Positions 1-12,037 of a stretch of 64,000 bases of DNA are shown one piece after another. The position numbers and the translations under genes are program-made. This DNA comes from Ceratodon purpureus (lineage: Eukaryota > Streptophyta > Bryopsida > Pseudoditrichales > Ditrichaceae): assembly GCA_014871385.1 (NCBI GenBank), contig CM026426.1:52004478-52068477 (forward strand), given 5' to 3'. Each line of letters begins with the position of its first letter. The first letter of the stretch is position 1. The notes below the pieces were generated by a model. It was given only the letters and a program-made list of their open reading frames with translations, was not told where the DNA came from and searched no databases.

Positions 1-1147
1 GTATAATGTATAGGCAATGGATGTCATCTTTTTCATTTCTAGTTCCTTGTTATCTATGATTAGTACTGTGTGAGAACTGTGCAAATTAGCTCACATGTAT
101 TGACCCTGAACTTAGGAATTCACTTACAGTATCCTGTGAATATTATGAATTCACATATACTATCAATATTGTCATTCATTTGTAAAAGTTTATGTTTACC
201 AAATATTTTAAAGAAGACCATGGTTGATTGTGTCTTATCAAGTCCAGATGTAGGTTCGGTTGTAGAATCCTCAGTGGTTTTTTCATTGTCGAGCTTATTT
301 AATTTCTCTTGCAAGAGTCTTTGATTTTGAACTTGTTCCAATTAGTACTTGTAGACTAACGATGAACCGAGACTTCTACTTACGGTGCTACAAGCATAAC
401 TTGTGGCATACTCTTGTAAATCACAACCTATTATGTAAATGAATGGTATTCTTATCTGGTTGCACAATAGTCATTGTATTGATGGAGTCTGCAAGCATTA
501 TATTGTGAGTAGAAGCGCGGTTGTCTTTCAGCAGCTCTGTGAACAGTATCCCATACACAAATAAGTTTGCAATTGACTTAGGAAGATCAAAATTATTCGA
601 CACTAAATTTTCCAACTCCCCAGTCTAATGCAGTGGCAAAGTCGTTCCTGTTCAGAATGTACATTATCATTGCAATCCTTTAAGACTTTTGTGAGATGCT
701 TACGAGATTGGTTGGGAATCGAAACTCTTAAACTGAAACAATAGTATATTAAATATTTGGCGATTGAGAATTCGGCCACGGTCCTATAGAGATATGATTA
801 GCTTGGAGGCTATGATAAGTAAATGTGAAAAGCTTGCCGTCATACCACATTCCTTTGGGGAAATAAGAAATCTAACGGACTTGACCCTGAAAGCCATTCT
901 TAGGAAAACAAATGATACAATTCTAGACTCCCATTTGAATGCATGGAATGAGGAAAACATATGATCATATTAATTACATCTATCCTACACCAAAAGCATT
1001 CCAACATCACCAAGTTCAATATAATTATGCTTCAACAAAAAGAAATAATCATCAGGAAGGGACCACAGAAATAATATAACGAACTTGATTGCTGAATGGG
1101 TACAATACACAACAAACTAAATCCAATTCAATTCTTATTTCCAAATC
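1..1147. other. No recognisable gene
   Basis: AT-rich sequence with only short open frames (about 60-85 codons) on both strands. None shows a motif, repeat or intron signal I can place. A lysine/threonine-rich frame at 120-341 on the minus strand looks like chance coding. Confidence 0.5.
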
Positions 1148-4100
1148 CTACACTCTATCCTTCCCTCCTCTTGTTCTTCTAGAATGTTTTCCACCTAAGG
1201 ATGATGGGGGAGAGATGTCTGCAAGCAATTTCATTACCTCCTTGTGTTGACCACCTTGCCCTTTCATCCTTGTGGATCTTTGAGCTGTGGTACTTGTTAC
1301 AGGGTTATTCCTTTTCCCACGAGAAGGTTGGACTTCTTTTGACCCTTCTTGCTCATCCTGGTCTCCTTCTAATGGGGTCCCTATTGGATCAAGATTGAAT
1401 TCACCTGTTCCACCTCTACCGTTTTCCTTACAGGACACTACAGCTCCCTGGTCATTTTCAGTTGGTCCTAAATTCGGCCCAAGTTCATCGTTATGAACTT
1501 CCTCAGCAGACCCCTTCTCATCTGGACTGGTGTCAGTGGCCTGTTTATCATTTAATTCTTTTTCATGAATGTTGTTAGGAACGGGTTCCTCCTCAGTATC
1601 CTCTGGAGTAGAACTACTCGCCAATAACCGCTTGGTTTATTCAAAACTGTGGTAGAGACTGTCAGGATAAATTCAGCCTCATCTTCTGATGTGTCATCCA
1701 AATCTGATGATAGATCTGGGTCTTGTCCACCAAAAATTTCCATACCATTTCCACTCCCCCTTCGACAAGGATTTGATCGACCAGTCTTCACGTCAACTTC
1801 ACGGTCAATAGTACAGTTGAATGCACTTCCAAGTGGTAATGGAGCTAATTGCGGTACAAGCTTTGAATCTTTGGCTCCGTCAACAATATCTTGACAGGTC
1901 ATGCAAAGGAGAATGCCACCTGCACATCCCTTACAAACGCCACAATGCCCACAAGCCTGCCAAAAGAATTGCACAAGTATCAGTAAATTAAATTGGAGTG
2001 AAGATAATTTAATTAGTAAAAAAGTTTGCAAAATTTATATAACATCTCAAGTAAAGCCGCAAGGTAAGTTACAGCACCTGCAAAGTGACACGGAGATTGC
2101 CTAGTCGCTTGCATACTAAACACTCCTCCATATCATCTGAGCCTTGTGAATCTTCATTAGAATTGGCCATGGCTTCTTGTGATGATTGGCTGTAGTTGCT
2201 ATGGTAAATGTCCTCCTCACTCTTCTGTTCACAATCGAATTGTAACCCGTCATTAGCCCGTGATTTCTGAGTGCCCCTTCTGATTATGTCTACTTTCCTA
2301 GAGCTCACGGGTGTGTCTGTACGTATTCGATAGGTCTGACTAGGTCTGCTTGCTGCAGAAGTATCACCCAAAGATATTCCATCAGCTGAAATCACAAAAT
2401 GCCATGCACAACAAGATCAGTGGACACATAACATCGGGAAACAATTATGTATAGAGTAAACTGAATTCTTGAATAAGAAATACATTCCTTAAAAAATGAA
2501 CCGATATCCTTGAATATGACACACATTAGGAACTTTCAGGACTAACAGTAGAGTGTTGAGTCACGAACTTACAGGACTAGGAGTAGAGTGGTAAGGGTGA
2601 TACTTAAGGAACATAATCTAAAAGGAGTTGTAAGAGGATCAAGGACCTTATACACTTATTCCTAAATAAATATCCTAGCAAATCTGTTGTACTAGGAATG
2701 AATAAATCTACAAAAGGAAAGGTAAAAGTATACAGGAAAAAATCCTTGGCTATTCGGTCTAACAGTAATATAGTACTCTAGAGACAGACATGAAAGAAAA
2801 TCATAGAGCATATAGGAGCAGGAAGACAGTATTCGATAAGGAAAGCCAAAATGCTATGCAGGAAGTTAGTTCCTAAATCCAGACTTTGATTCCTAGGACG
2901 CAAGGAAGTAATAATATAAAAACAAACGAAAGGAGTGTGTTCACATAGCTATATCTAGAGTCTCCTATTTAACAAAGGAAGAGGAAACACATCAGGACGT
3001 AGGATAACAGCTCAAAACTAGGAAAAACACAAACAAGCAGATTAGGAAATAGAAGTAGAACTCACTAATTGCCATAGGAAACATGAACGTCGTAGGCTAA
3101 TCTAATGCTGTCTCTAAGGAGTCTCAGAAATCTATGGAAAAAATTATAAACACCTTCCTATTCAACTGAAAGGAGTCATAAAATTCTATAAAAAACTTAA
3201 TCAATAATTTAATGTTAAAACAACTCTCAAAAATGCAAAATTTGGCAAGTCTGTGTTTTCCTTGTAGAATAGAATAGAAATCTTACTAGACATTCCACCA
3301 GCGATCGGACTGCCTTGGGTGACATCGGGAGTTGGCACAGATGAGGAGGGTTGAAGAAAACCCCAAGATAATCTCCATTCGGGGTCAAATTCCTTGTTAC
3401 AGAACTCTTCAATAAACAAATTTGACTTTGAAGAGTAACTGATTAGACAGAAGGGGTGATAGCAATGGCTGCATGAAGTCACAGCAATATCGTTGCAATG
3501 AAAGTCTTCACCACAAACTGGGCAGTTTTCTACATACAAAATATTAGAATCTCTATGAAATTCCTTCGGCCTCTGTATTGGCGAGGGACTGAATCTAGGT
3601 ATAGTACCATACTTCAACAACCCTAGGTAATTGACAACTAAATGTTGAAACTGCTCCATGCAAGCTTGACTACGAAATACAAAATTGTACCTCTTCCTGC
3701 ATGCTTCCATGCTTTCAGCTAAACGAGCACACTGAGTCTCTATTTCTTCTAGTTTTAGAAGGGCGTGCTTACTGTTTTGTTCCTCTAAACGCAACTGATC
3801 CTCTAATCTAGAAATCCTAGCTGCAACGGAGTCATCTGAAGAGGAAGTCGGGTTACAATGGAAAAGATTAGGAGAAGAGTGGCCAGGACTAGGGTAGATA
3901 GGATTACTAGAAACTCCTTCGTCTGGACAATTCATCCACACATCAACGTATTGATTGGCACTTTCTAAGGCAGCCCTGACCTTCAGAACTTCAGATTGAG
4001 CAAACTCGACAATGGATTTTCTATCACTGCACATTATCTTGGCTCTTCGAAGATCCAACTCTCTCTCCTCCTTCTCTAAGCTAAAAACCCTCAACCGCTC

Positions 4101-4178
4101 CTTTGTTGCTATGAAACCTACCTGGGCACTAACCAATAGACATTGGACTCTCTCAATGGTCTTGACATTACTTTCCAT
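1148..4178 (-). CDS. Coiled-coil protein with two RING-like zinc motifs, three exons
   Basis: Exon 1 runs from ATG 4178 to 3287 and ends at A|GTAAGA. Exon 2 is 2385-2078 (acceptor TTTCAG, donor CAG|GTGCTG). Exon 3 begins at 1956 (acceptor TTTTGGCAG). Both junctions keep the frame. The N-terminal ~200 residues are heptad-like and charged, a probable coiled coil. A RING-like cluster follows at about residue 218 (CPVCGEDF, then CSHCYHPFC, then a W-x2-S-W-G-F ending), a type I associate with fern and moss proteins. A second cluster is assembled only across intron 2: CLVC at the end of exon 2 and ACGHCGVCKGCA plus CMTC in exon 3, spaced like a C3HC4 RING with H-x3-C-x2-C. Zinc binding and E3 ligase activity are inferences. 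The acidic C-terminal part changes frame near 1620-1660 (PEDTEEEPVPNN continues in another frame), so either an indel or a short intron lies there. The end at TAG 1148 is provisional. The 901-base intron 1 has no other gene. Confidence 0.6.
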
Positions 4179-5100
4179 GATGGTGTTCGAATTTCAGTAC
4201 TGAACTCTCGTACTTTACACTTGATTTTGTTCTATACTTTTTTCACTAATAGAAATCCTTTCCCTAGGGGTGTTGCAACAAATGACATGTTGTCCACTTT
4301 TAGTCTTTTGTGACACCATAAATGACAAAAATTGGTTGAGTCATTTTTCTTATTGCACTCCAGTGTGTTGTCATCACAACGCAGTTCAATATAAGAGTAA
4401 TAAATTTGTTGTTAAGCAGTAACTCATCATGTATTTTACCATGCACATAAAATGTTGTTTCCAGCAAGATTATAGTAATAATGTACATGGTGGCATGTTC
4501 CGGTGCTCTCCGACGTCGGTCACAATCTTGACCAGTCTACTACATGAGGGTTTGAACATGCGACTTCCTTTGATAATTCCGTTTTCATGGATTTCACGAA
4601 TAGTGTGCACAATTATATTTCGGCAACACTATGACTTGTGTAGAATTTTCAGCTTGGTGAATTGGACAAAGGAAGGATTTATGACGTTTCAACCCTCTGA
4701 TAAAAAATCGGGGGTGAGCATTTCTTTGTATACACAATAGGCTAGCAATATGATTTTAAGATAGATTTTTGGTTCACCACCTAGTCTGAAAACTCAAAGA
4801 TGCAACAAAACAAGAGTTACCCTAAATATGCAATCCTGCATGTGCATTTTCTCTAAATGCCATGTTCCCCAACTACGCATAGAAAATGTGGAGAAAGCAA
4901 CTAAAAAGGCACTACTGTCTACTCAAGCACAATACACTTTGGCCTTCCAAAAACTCAAATAACAAGTTTCACTGAGGAAGTTCTCTTTGTATGCTCAAAC
5001 TGATCACTTAAAATTTGTAGAACCCAACACCTTAAGGGACACGGGAGGCAGAAAACACAAGCAAAAGATGAACCATTCATTCCCAGAGAAGGAGGTCGAC
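4179..5100. other. Intergenic, nothing supported
   Basis: Upstream side of the RING-like gene, so its promoter should lie in the first few hundred bases, but I could not single out a convincing TATA box or start site. The rest holds only short open frames without motifs. Confidence 0.4.
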
Positions 5101-6300
5101 ATCAAATCTTTCCCACAGGTGGTGTGGATGTTTCCAGTACGTCACCAGGACTGGTGCTGGTGCTCCTGTGTACCTGGCTGCGGTGCTCTTGTTGCTGGTA
5201 TGCATTGCTTCTTCTGTTGCTTTCCTCTCTCTTGCCACGTTTTTCTTCTAGAGTGTAGATTTTGAAGTTGTTATGTTGGGATAAAATGTAGATAATGGTT
5301 ATGGCGCTATTAGGGTTTGGAGTTGTGCGCTTCATTTGTGCAAAGCGGATTAGAGGGTTGTAAGTGGGGTTGGCGCGGTGGCTGCAAACGGTGTGACTTT
5401 GGCGACAAGGTCGTCAGATAAATGGAGGCTGACCGGTGAGTCTTGGTTTTTGTTTGGAGGTTTAGGTTGTGTTGATTGGTTGGTGGTTTTGAGGTTTGTG
5501 TAGGATGAGATGCTGGAGCACGATGCAATTGAGTACTGGTGGTGGTGGATTTTGAAACCGCTGCAGAGGAGATCCGCGAGTGGAAGTGGAGGTTTGGTGG
5601 AGTGAATTTGCTCCAAAATTAGGATTCCAGGTTTGGAGTGATGGATGGGGAGGTTGTGAGCACTCTGTCTGCAGATGGCAGTTCAGATTACGTGGGGAGG
5701 AGTATCAGCCAAGAGGTGGGTGGTGATTTCCTCTACGCCAAGGTTGAGGGAGATGGATGGGTTGTGATGGAGATGTGGTACTAGTGGTGGTGGTTCTGCA
5801 GGCGGGATTTGTTGGATATCTCGCAGGTGTTGACTGATTATTGATGTATGGTGATCTCTTCTTGGTGGCTTTTGTTGTAGGTTTGGGGATTGTTTGAACT
5901 TCAAAGTTAAGGTTTTGGTTGGTTTTGTGAAATGGTCCGAATTGAATGGAATGAATGAGTGTGAAGTTTGTGTGATTGGTTTTATTCTGGAGGTGTGTGT
6001 TATGGAATGTGCAAGATTCGTTCACTCACTGTTTAAAGTCCAATGCCTTGGAGCCGTAGAACTGGAATATTGACTTGTTTCCTCTTTGGGCGCTGGGCGT
6101 GATTTTTGATATTTTGTCCTTTTTCCTATCAGGTTCGAATATTCGACTCGTCAATACTCTTGTTTTTTTCTATTGGAGAGGGGCGAAGACATGGAAGGAG
6201 TTGGTCCTACTGGAGAATCAACATGATTTTTGTGTGACTAGAGTCAATATAATTTTTGTATTGAATTTTGCTTATTTGTTGGTTGAAATGAAATAGAGCT
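5101..6300. other. G/T-rich stretch of unclear nature
   Basis: From about 5330 to 5900 the plus strand is strikingly G- and T-rich (runs such as GGTGGTGG and TTGGTTGG), giving artificial proline/threonine/glutamine-rich frames on the minus strand. Composition resembles plant leader or intron sequence. I see no splice-supported gene. Confidence 0.35.
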
Positions 6301-7690
6301 ATTCTTCTCGCACCTGGGTGGGTTACAATCACACATCATTTAGTTCAAACATATGTTGCACTTTCAAAAGTAGAACTAAGGTTAGTGTCTTTCCACCTTT
6401 GAATGTGGTTTCTGTGATATATGTATAGGCTCAAGTGCATGGCACTGATGGCATTAATTGTGTGTAGTAAATTAGATACAAGAAGGTGCTTCAAGGAGTA
6501 GATCTTAACAAGGACTTTTTCTTTAGCTACACCTCCTGCATCATGCAGATTTTGTGGCTAGGTTTCGTGACTGCATGAGCTAGAGACTGTCCTTTGATGT
6601 CGTGGACAAGATGTGCTTGGTATGTAGAGATGGTTTGTTTTGAGGAGGCAGCTGCAGTTGTGTCAATAATTGAGCTCTGTACAAGATACTGAACAACTTG
6701 TAGCGCATTTTGGATGATGTTAACTCCAACAGTAGGCTGTTGTAAGTTCTAGAGATTGCTTTGGAATGGACCTCGATTGTTTCTATGGAGTTGTATTTGG
6801 ATTGGAATAGTCAAGAGGTAACTGATATCAGTGCAACGGAACAAGATCTTACGACGTGACACGAGTATGCCGTATGAAAACAAGTTTGTAAGGAATGCTT
6901 TTCTCTTGGGTGGAATTCGCCAAGAGGTCAAGAACACACGGTGGACAGTTGTTTTGATGCATGGCTTCTTTGAGCAGGTAAAAACCATGACCAATATCTG
7001 CGTTTCTCTTATGATTTGAACAGATTCTAAGCCTATGCCTCGCATGTACCTCGAATTAGTATGCTTTTGGCCTTGCTGCTGTGTGCCGCTAGCTGCATGC
7101 AATTGGATTGTCTGACACTCCTGAAGTAGATATGAATAGAAAAGTAGCAAAAACCTTGATGGATATGTATCATAATATGGATGACTCCTAGCGCTTGAGT
7201 ACGGTGGCTCTCCCGCTCATAACACTCTGAGAACATGCTTAACCTCTCATTGTTGGTCATTTGTCTACTTTTAGAACTTGTTCACACCCTCATTACGATA
7301 TTGTAGAGAAGAATTTGTCCGCATTTTGTCAGACATGTAATTTATTCTGTTGAGATTTGGTTCGTTATTTTGGAGTTCCTTAGAATTTCTTTAATGTGCG
7401 ACATGGTAGAGTTTTGAGGCGCTATCAATGCAGCTGACAACGATTATGGAAATTTTATTTGAAAGAAGGAACCGTTTTGGTTGCTCATGTACTACATGAA
7501 GGGAATAGTAAAACTACAATACAACTGTGGAATTGTGAATATCTAGCATCTTAGGATTAGTTTGGTGAATGTCATACGAAGAATATTCATTGGAAATCAT
7601 CATTCTGAAAATGTTATGCATGCAAACATTGCAATTATCCTGAGAAATCCTTGTGTATGGGAGTATACCTCTATGGAGTTCAAGACACTG
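6301..7690. other. No recognisable gene
   Basis: Several 60-130 codon frames exist on both strands (largest on the minus strand at 6749-7150) but they overlap each other, lack motifs and look like chance. Confidence 0.4.
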
Positions 7691-7697
7691 TTCTGTT

Positions 7698-7880
7698 TAC
7701 AGGGAGTACATTCGCGTACATGTTCACAGGAAGTACACTTTGAAATTGTTCACATAAAGTACATCTTTAAACATGTTTTCAAGGAGTACACTTTAGAAAA
7801 TGTTCACATTGAGTACATTTCAGAACATGTTCACAGGGAGTAGACTTTTAAACATGTTCACAGGTGCTACATATTCAAAC
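7698..7880 (+). repeat. Degenerate tandem repeat, unit about 32 bases
   Basis: Five to six imperfect units each combine an ACATGTTCACA-like block with GGAGTACACTTT. The small ORF 7562-7843 is mostly this repeat (recurring VHIEYI/VHIKYI) and should not be taken as a gene. Confidence 0.7.
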
Positions 7881-8129
7881 AGATTTATCTTTCAGGTAAA
7901 TAATGTCCAAAATGACTCGGACAATTAAGAAAGCGTCCGTATTGATATGAAAAGTCAATGTCATTTTTTGGGAATGTTGTTCAAAGTGACTCTTTTGCAA
8001 GTCATTTCATGTGTACTTAAAAAACAAATTTCTACTATTGTACGAAGTTTGACCCAGAAAACCCAAACGTGATAAAAATCTTGTGCTCATCAAGGAGGGA
8101 TAATCTTTACAATTTTGCTATAACAATAG

Positions 8130-9142
8130 ACACGATCATAGTCCCATTTGATGCGATACACTTAGTCGAGAGTTTGTAGCCTTTCAATTTTGACGAGAGC
8201 CAGAAGACGATCAAAGAGGAGGTACTGGGCAAGAAATGGGTGACGAAGCAAGGACATGCTCTCAAGGCAAAGTCCATGTCTTTCATGTTGCGGAATGTCT
8301 TGACCAGAATTTCAGTACAAGCTAAACTCACTAAGGCCAGGACAACACCCAGCCAAGCACCTATGGACGTGTCTTGAGTCACAACAACGGGGAGTCAGAT
8401 GGGAAGTCACCTATCCGGACACACTAAAGGCAAAGCAGCCGCGGTGATTCCTACCTAAAGCCAACCTACGTCTGCAACTCCACCACCCTTCTTGCCAGCC
8501 AAAAAGACGATAGTGACAAAGAAGACTGCCAAGGTCGACACTAAAAAGAGCAAACTAATATCCGAGGTGGACCTCGCAATCAGCCTAAACTCTGCTATTG
8601 AGGCACTTCGAAAGGAACATAGGGTTTGAGAGGTTTTTAAATTCGACCATGCCAACAGGATATACCAGAACTTTTTCACTGATTGCTAGGAGGCATTAGT
8701 TTTTAAATCGGAAGGGCAGTCGAAGAAGATTCTTGTTGACGTGACGAAGTGCTAGAATGCATTGGTTGAGTGGACAATCCGGGCACATGAAAAACGAGGC
8801 ATGGAGGAGATGAAGAATTATTTGATCAAGATGCCGAATAGGATACAGAAACAAATGCTTTGTGTGATGCCCTGTCTAAAGAGTAGACCCAGAGATGCGC
8901 AGGATTTGAAGAATTGTGAATTCTAGATCATCAACAGGCAACACAGCGTTGCGGCCTAAAAATCACTTATTGAGGAGAACGCAAGTGAAGAATTAGTCAA
9001 GGACTTCATGAAGTGAAAAACCTACGTTGTTTGGACAAAGGACTATGACTAGCTTCAGAAGATCTCGGCATTCTATAAACAAGTGAGCCACGTGTCCCCA
9101 TTCAAACAAACTTGGACAGCCACATTCTCGCCGCATGAATTG
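8130..9142 (+). mobile_element. Fossil ORF, probably gag-like, of an LTR-like element
   Basis: One plus-strand frame over about 1 kb has convincing protein-like composition (lysine- and glutamate-rich segments, a helical stretch around 8550-8900) but is broken, with roughly nine interruptions. It stops where the TGTGGGAG start of the next element begins. Assignment to the gag-like family elsewhere in the window rests on overall character, not on a clear alignment, so it could be another kind of gene. Old. Confidence 0.35.
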
Positions 9143-10490
9143 TGTGGGAGAAATTTGGTAGGCCGCAGCTAAGGCATGCTATCGTGTCACGACTTTCTTT
9201 GATTTTGAGTTTTAACTTTGTTCTTAGTTTAAGTAGAAGGAAAAAGACATAAGTAAAAGGTTAGTAAAGAAGAATAATAGACATTAGGTTAGAATAATAG
9301 AAATAGAAACCGAGGAAAAATAAAAAGAGTTAAATGTGTTAAAAAGCCTTAATCAGAAATAGTTAGATTTTCTCCTTTCAGTGAAAACTTAGGGGTGGAA
9401 AGTGAAAAGATGATAACCGGACAAGGCAAAGGTCCGGGTCTCTCCTTTTGCGGGTTTCAACCCGGATATCAAACTGACAGCTAGGGTTTGAAGCCCCTCC
9501 GTTGAGAGGGGAGTTTTCTTTTTCCGTCTTCATTTGGCGAGAGTTTAGAGGAGAGACGGAGAGTGGTGTGTTGGTAGCGGTTGTTTAGAAAGAGGGAAAG
9601 AGGGACACGTAACGAGGATATCGAGAGAAGCGGAGCGCATTCTAGAAGCATAGGCGGATAGACCTGGAGGCGGGATGTCGGCGGTAGCACCGACAGCGGA
9701 CAGCGCCGAAGCGAGGCACCTCATCGACGACCTAGGTGGAGTTCGGAACGCAGCCGCCCATAGCAGCAGAACTTTAGCGGAGCACCATAGGCCGTGGCAC
9801 GCTGTTAGGCGGGAGCTCGGGGCGGAGGCCGATTTGGAGCCTTGACAACACCCAGTGAAGAAACCCTAACTGCAGCGCCGCCCAAGCAAGGTGGACAACA
9901 CCGACAGGAGGTTCGCGACAATGCGGAGTAATCAAGGAGGGGCGACAATGGAAGACCGGCAGTGCCGACCGAGACTGCAAAGCCATGGGCTGGATTTCCG
10001 CACTGACAGAGGAGGGCGACGCGGGACGCCATGGCCACACAGCCCAAGAGGAGAGGCCAGGTTAGGACTGTTGGTCTCAAAAAAATCCAAGTAGCTGTCC
10101 CTAGCAATTCAGAGAAAGGACGTGAGCTCGAGGAAGGACGTGAGCTCGAGGAAGACCTAAAGAGAATGGGGTGGTGTGGATTGTTGAAGAAGTCTTGGAG
10201 GGTGCGAAGTGAAGCTATGGTGAAGGAGCTGACTACCAGGCGGGTGGATCCGAGTTACGCGACCACTATGCGAGGGCGGCCCGATAGATGGAGCGCGGAA
10301 CTCTGGACAGGAGTTTACGGGTTTCCAACCGGAGGTGAGGTTATGGCATCGAAGAAGGAGGATTGTACCCGAGGTAAATTTGCCCATAAGTTGGATGCAA
10401 AATATGGGTATTATGTGAAGGACCGTAAGGATAGAAGGGAGAGGAGAGCTTGGGGGGGGCACTAACCTTAATGTAAACACACTAGGTGCG
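9143..10490 (+). mobile_element. 5' part of an LTR-like element with a gag-like ORF
   Basis: Begins TGTGGGAG, the same start as the elements at 39213 (TGTGGGAA) and 46675 (TGTGGGAT). It contains an ORF at 10031-10465 whose middle part (RWSAELW, then GYYVKDRKDRRER) clearly matches the ORF of the 46.7-kb element (QWSAEVW, then GYVIDACKDRRQR). The remainder of that protein is missing, so the element looks truncated or broken. No 3' end or target duplication was found. No pol genes. Confidence 0.55.
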
Positions 10491-10955
10491 TCCGAAGGGT
10501 ATTTTTTGGGGGGGTATTACATTTTCTCTTTTCAATTGCAGGGACCCTATTGTTTCCTAATTTGTTAACATCAATCATTATTTTGAGGGCTACTGTTTGT
10601 TTAAAAAAAAGATCAGCTCAAAATTGCATAGGCTATGTTATGTTAAATTTTGAATTCTGGCGATAAATGATTTAGGCTTCAAGGTTGTAAATAATGCAGT
10701 TGTTCACACCCTAAGCCCTCATATGGCGTATACCCTAAGTCCTCACCTGGATAAACCCCAAGTCTTCATATGGACTCACAAAAATTTCAAGACCCTGCCA
10801 TTCACACATAGAACTCCAGAAAGTTGTTGAAGTGCACAAACTCATTTGCATTAAGGGTTAAAGGGTGTGTCTAAAACACAATTTCTAATTGCCTACCTAA
10901 ACCCCAGTCTGCCATATCCTATCTACACTGGCATTCTGAATTGCTCACACAAACA
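10491..10955. other. Spacer with short imperfect repeats
   Basis: Between 10705 and 10800 a CCCTAAGYCCTCATATGG-like phrase recurs about three times. Otherwise no gene. It could hold one end of the transposon to its right, but no matching terminal inverted repeat was recognised. Confidence 0.4.
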
Positions 10956-11699
10956 TCACACACGCCCGTCGGAAGTGTTAACTGGGGACCTCCACAGCTT
11001 GGTTCCGTTCTCGGCCCCAAACGCTGGAATGGCCTCCTCTTCAATAACCCGACCACGCTCCAGAATGTCGCGTAAATACCACAACTCTGCATCAGTCAAA
11101 GCTCTGACAGGCGAATTCAGAATATTGTCTGGAGCTGCCCTAGCTACAACATGGTTCACACTTAGTGTTTCCCAGTTCCTTCTGAAGCCCAGGACCACCT
11201 CATCTTGTGTGGAAATCCACTTGGGCGGAAGAATGAGCTCCGCCTCTACAATTGCAAGTCTCAAAGCGTGATACTCCAGATAACTGTCAACCTGCGCCCC
11301 AACAGGATGCATCCAGTTCAAATAACAACTTCAAACCAAACAAATCTGCCAAGCGTATTGAAGGTATTGAGGGGTTTAGGGTGAGGTTTTACCTCTGACC
11401 GCCAAGCTCTACACACAGCTCGTGCTGTTGTGATGGATGCGAGCAACTCCGCACGTGGGCCGATAACTGCGCCCCACTCACCGTGTTCCTCTCTCACTTT
11501 GCGGAACAGGGATTCCACATATGCATCGCGCCCCACAATCTCCATGTTGCCTGCCTGGTTTAGAGTTTACACACGAATCAATCAGTGCAGGTTAAACACC
11601 AACACAGAAGGCAACCAACCTAACTGGGCGTTGGGGTTTAGGGTTTACCTGTCTGTGATGGTTCAGGTTGCAGGTAGTGCCGCTCTCCATAGGTGTCAT
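10956..11699 (-). CDS. Small three-exon gene next to the large transposase, function unknown
   Basis: Exons 11699-11649, 11554-11393 and 11291-10956, joined by consensus junctions (CAG|GTAAAC to CCAG|GCA; GAG|GTAAAA to GCAG|GTT). Both introns are short (94 and 101 bases) and keep frame, giving a 182-aa protein from ATG to TGA. It has no motif I recognise. The C-terminal half includes RALTDAELWYLRDILERGR, likely helical. It lies about 340 bases beyond the transposase stop and on the same strand, so it may be a second gene of the same transposon, as in two-gene elements, but it could be an independent host gene. The introns contain telomere-like CCCTAAAC words. The clean splice sites and open frame argue that it is or recently was real. 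Confidence 0.5.
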
Positions 11700-12037
11700 T
11701 GAGGGTTGTGGTTGCAGGTTTAGCCGCTCGGCACAGGGGACGCAGAAGACAACAGGTAACGCCTCCACACTCAATCCTCATCAACTAACAACTAACATCA
11801 ATTTCAGTAGCAGAAGAAGCAACAAGGTGGGATTTAGGGGCTTCTAGACTAACTTGTCTGAACGTGGGAATGTGACGCAGGTAATTCACAACAGGTAAGT
11901 CCTTTCCCCCGTCAAAATACCTAACTGTTTCTAACCCTAAGTCTACACTAACATTCTAGATCCTCATCCATGTAATCCCTAACCAATAGGGACAAGTTAG
12001 GATCAAAATACTTTAATATAAGGTTGTGATCTTAAGG

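Noticed and set aside
5310-6025. Overlapping minus-strand ORFs rich in P, T, N, H and Q
   Set aside because: Mirror image of a G/T-rich plus strand; no motifs, no splice pattern, mutually overlapping frames.
7562-7843. 93-codon ORF with repeated VHIEYI-type units
   Set aside because: Generated by the 32-bp tandem repeat; no independent coding evidence.
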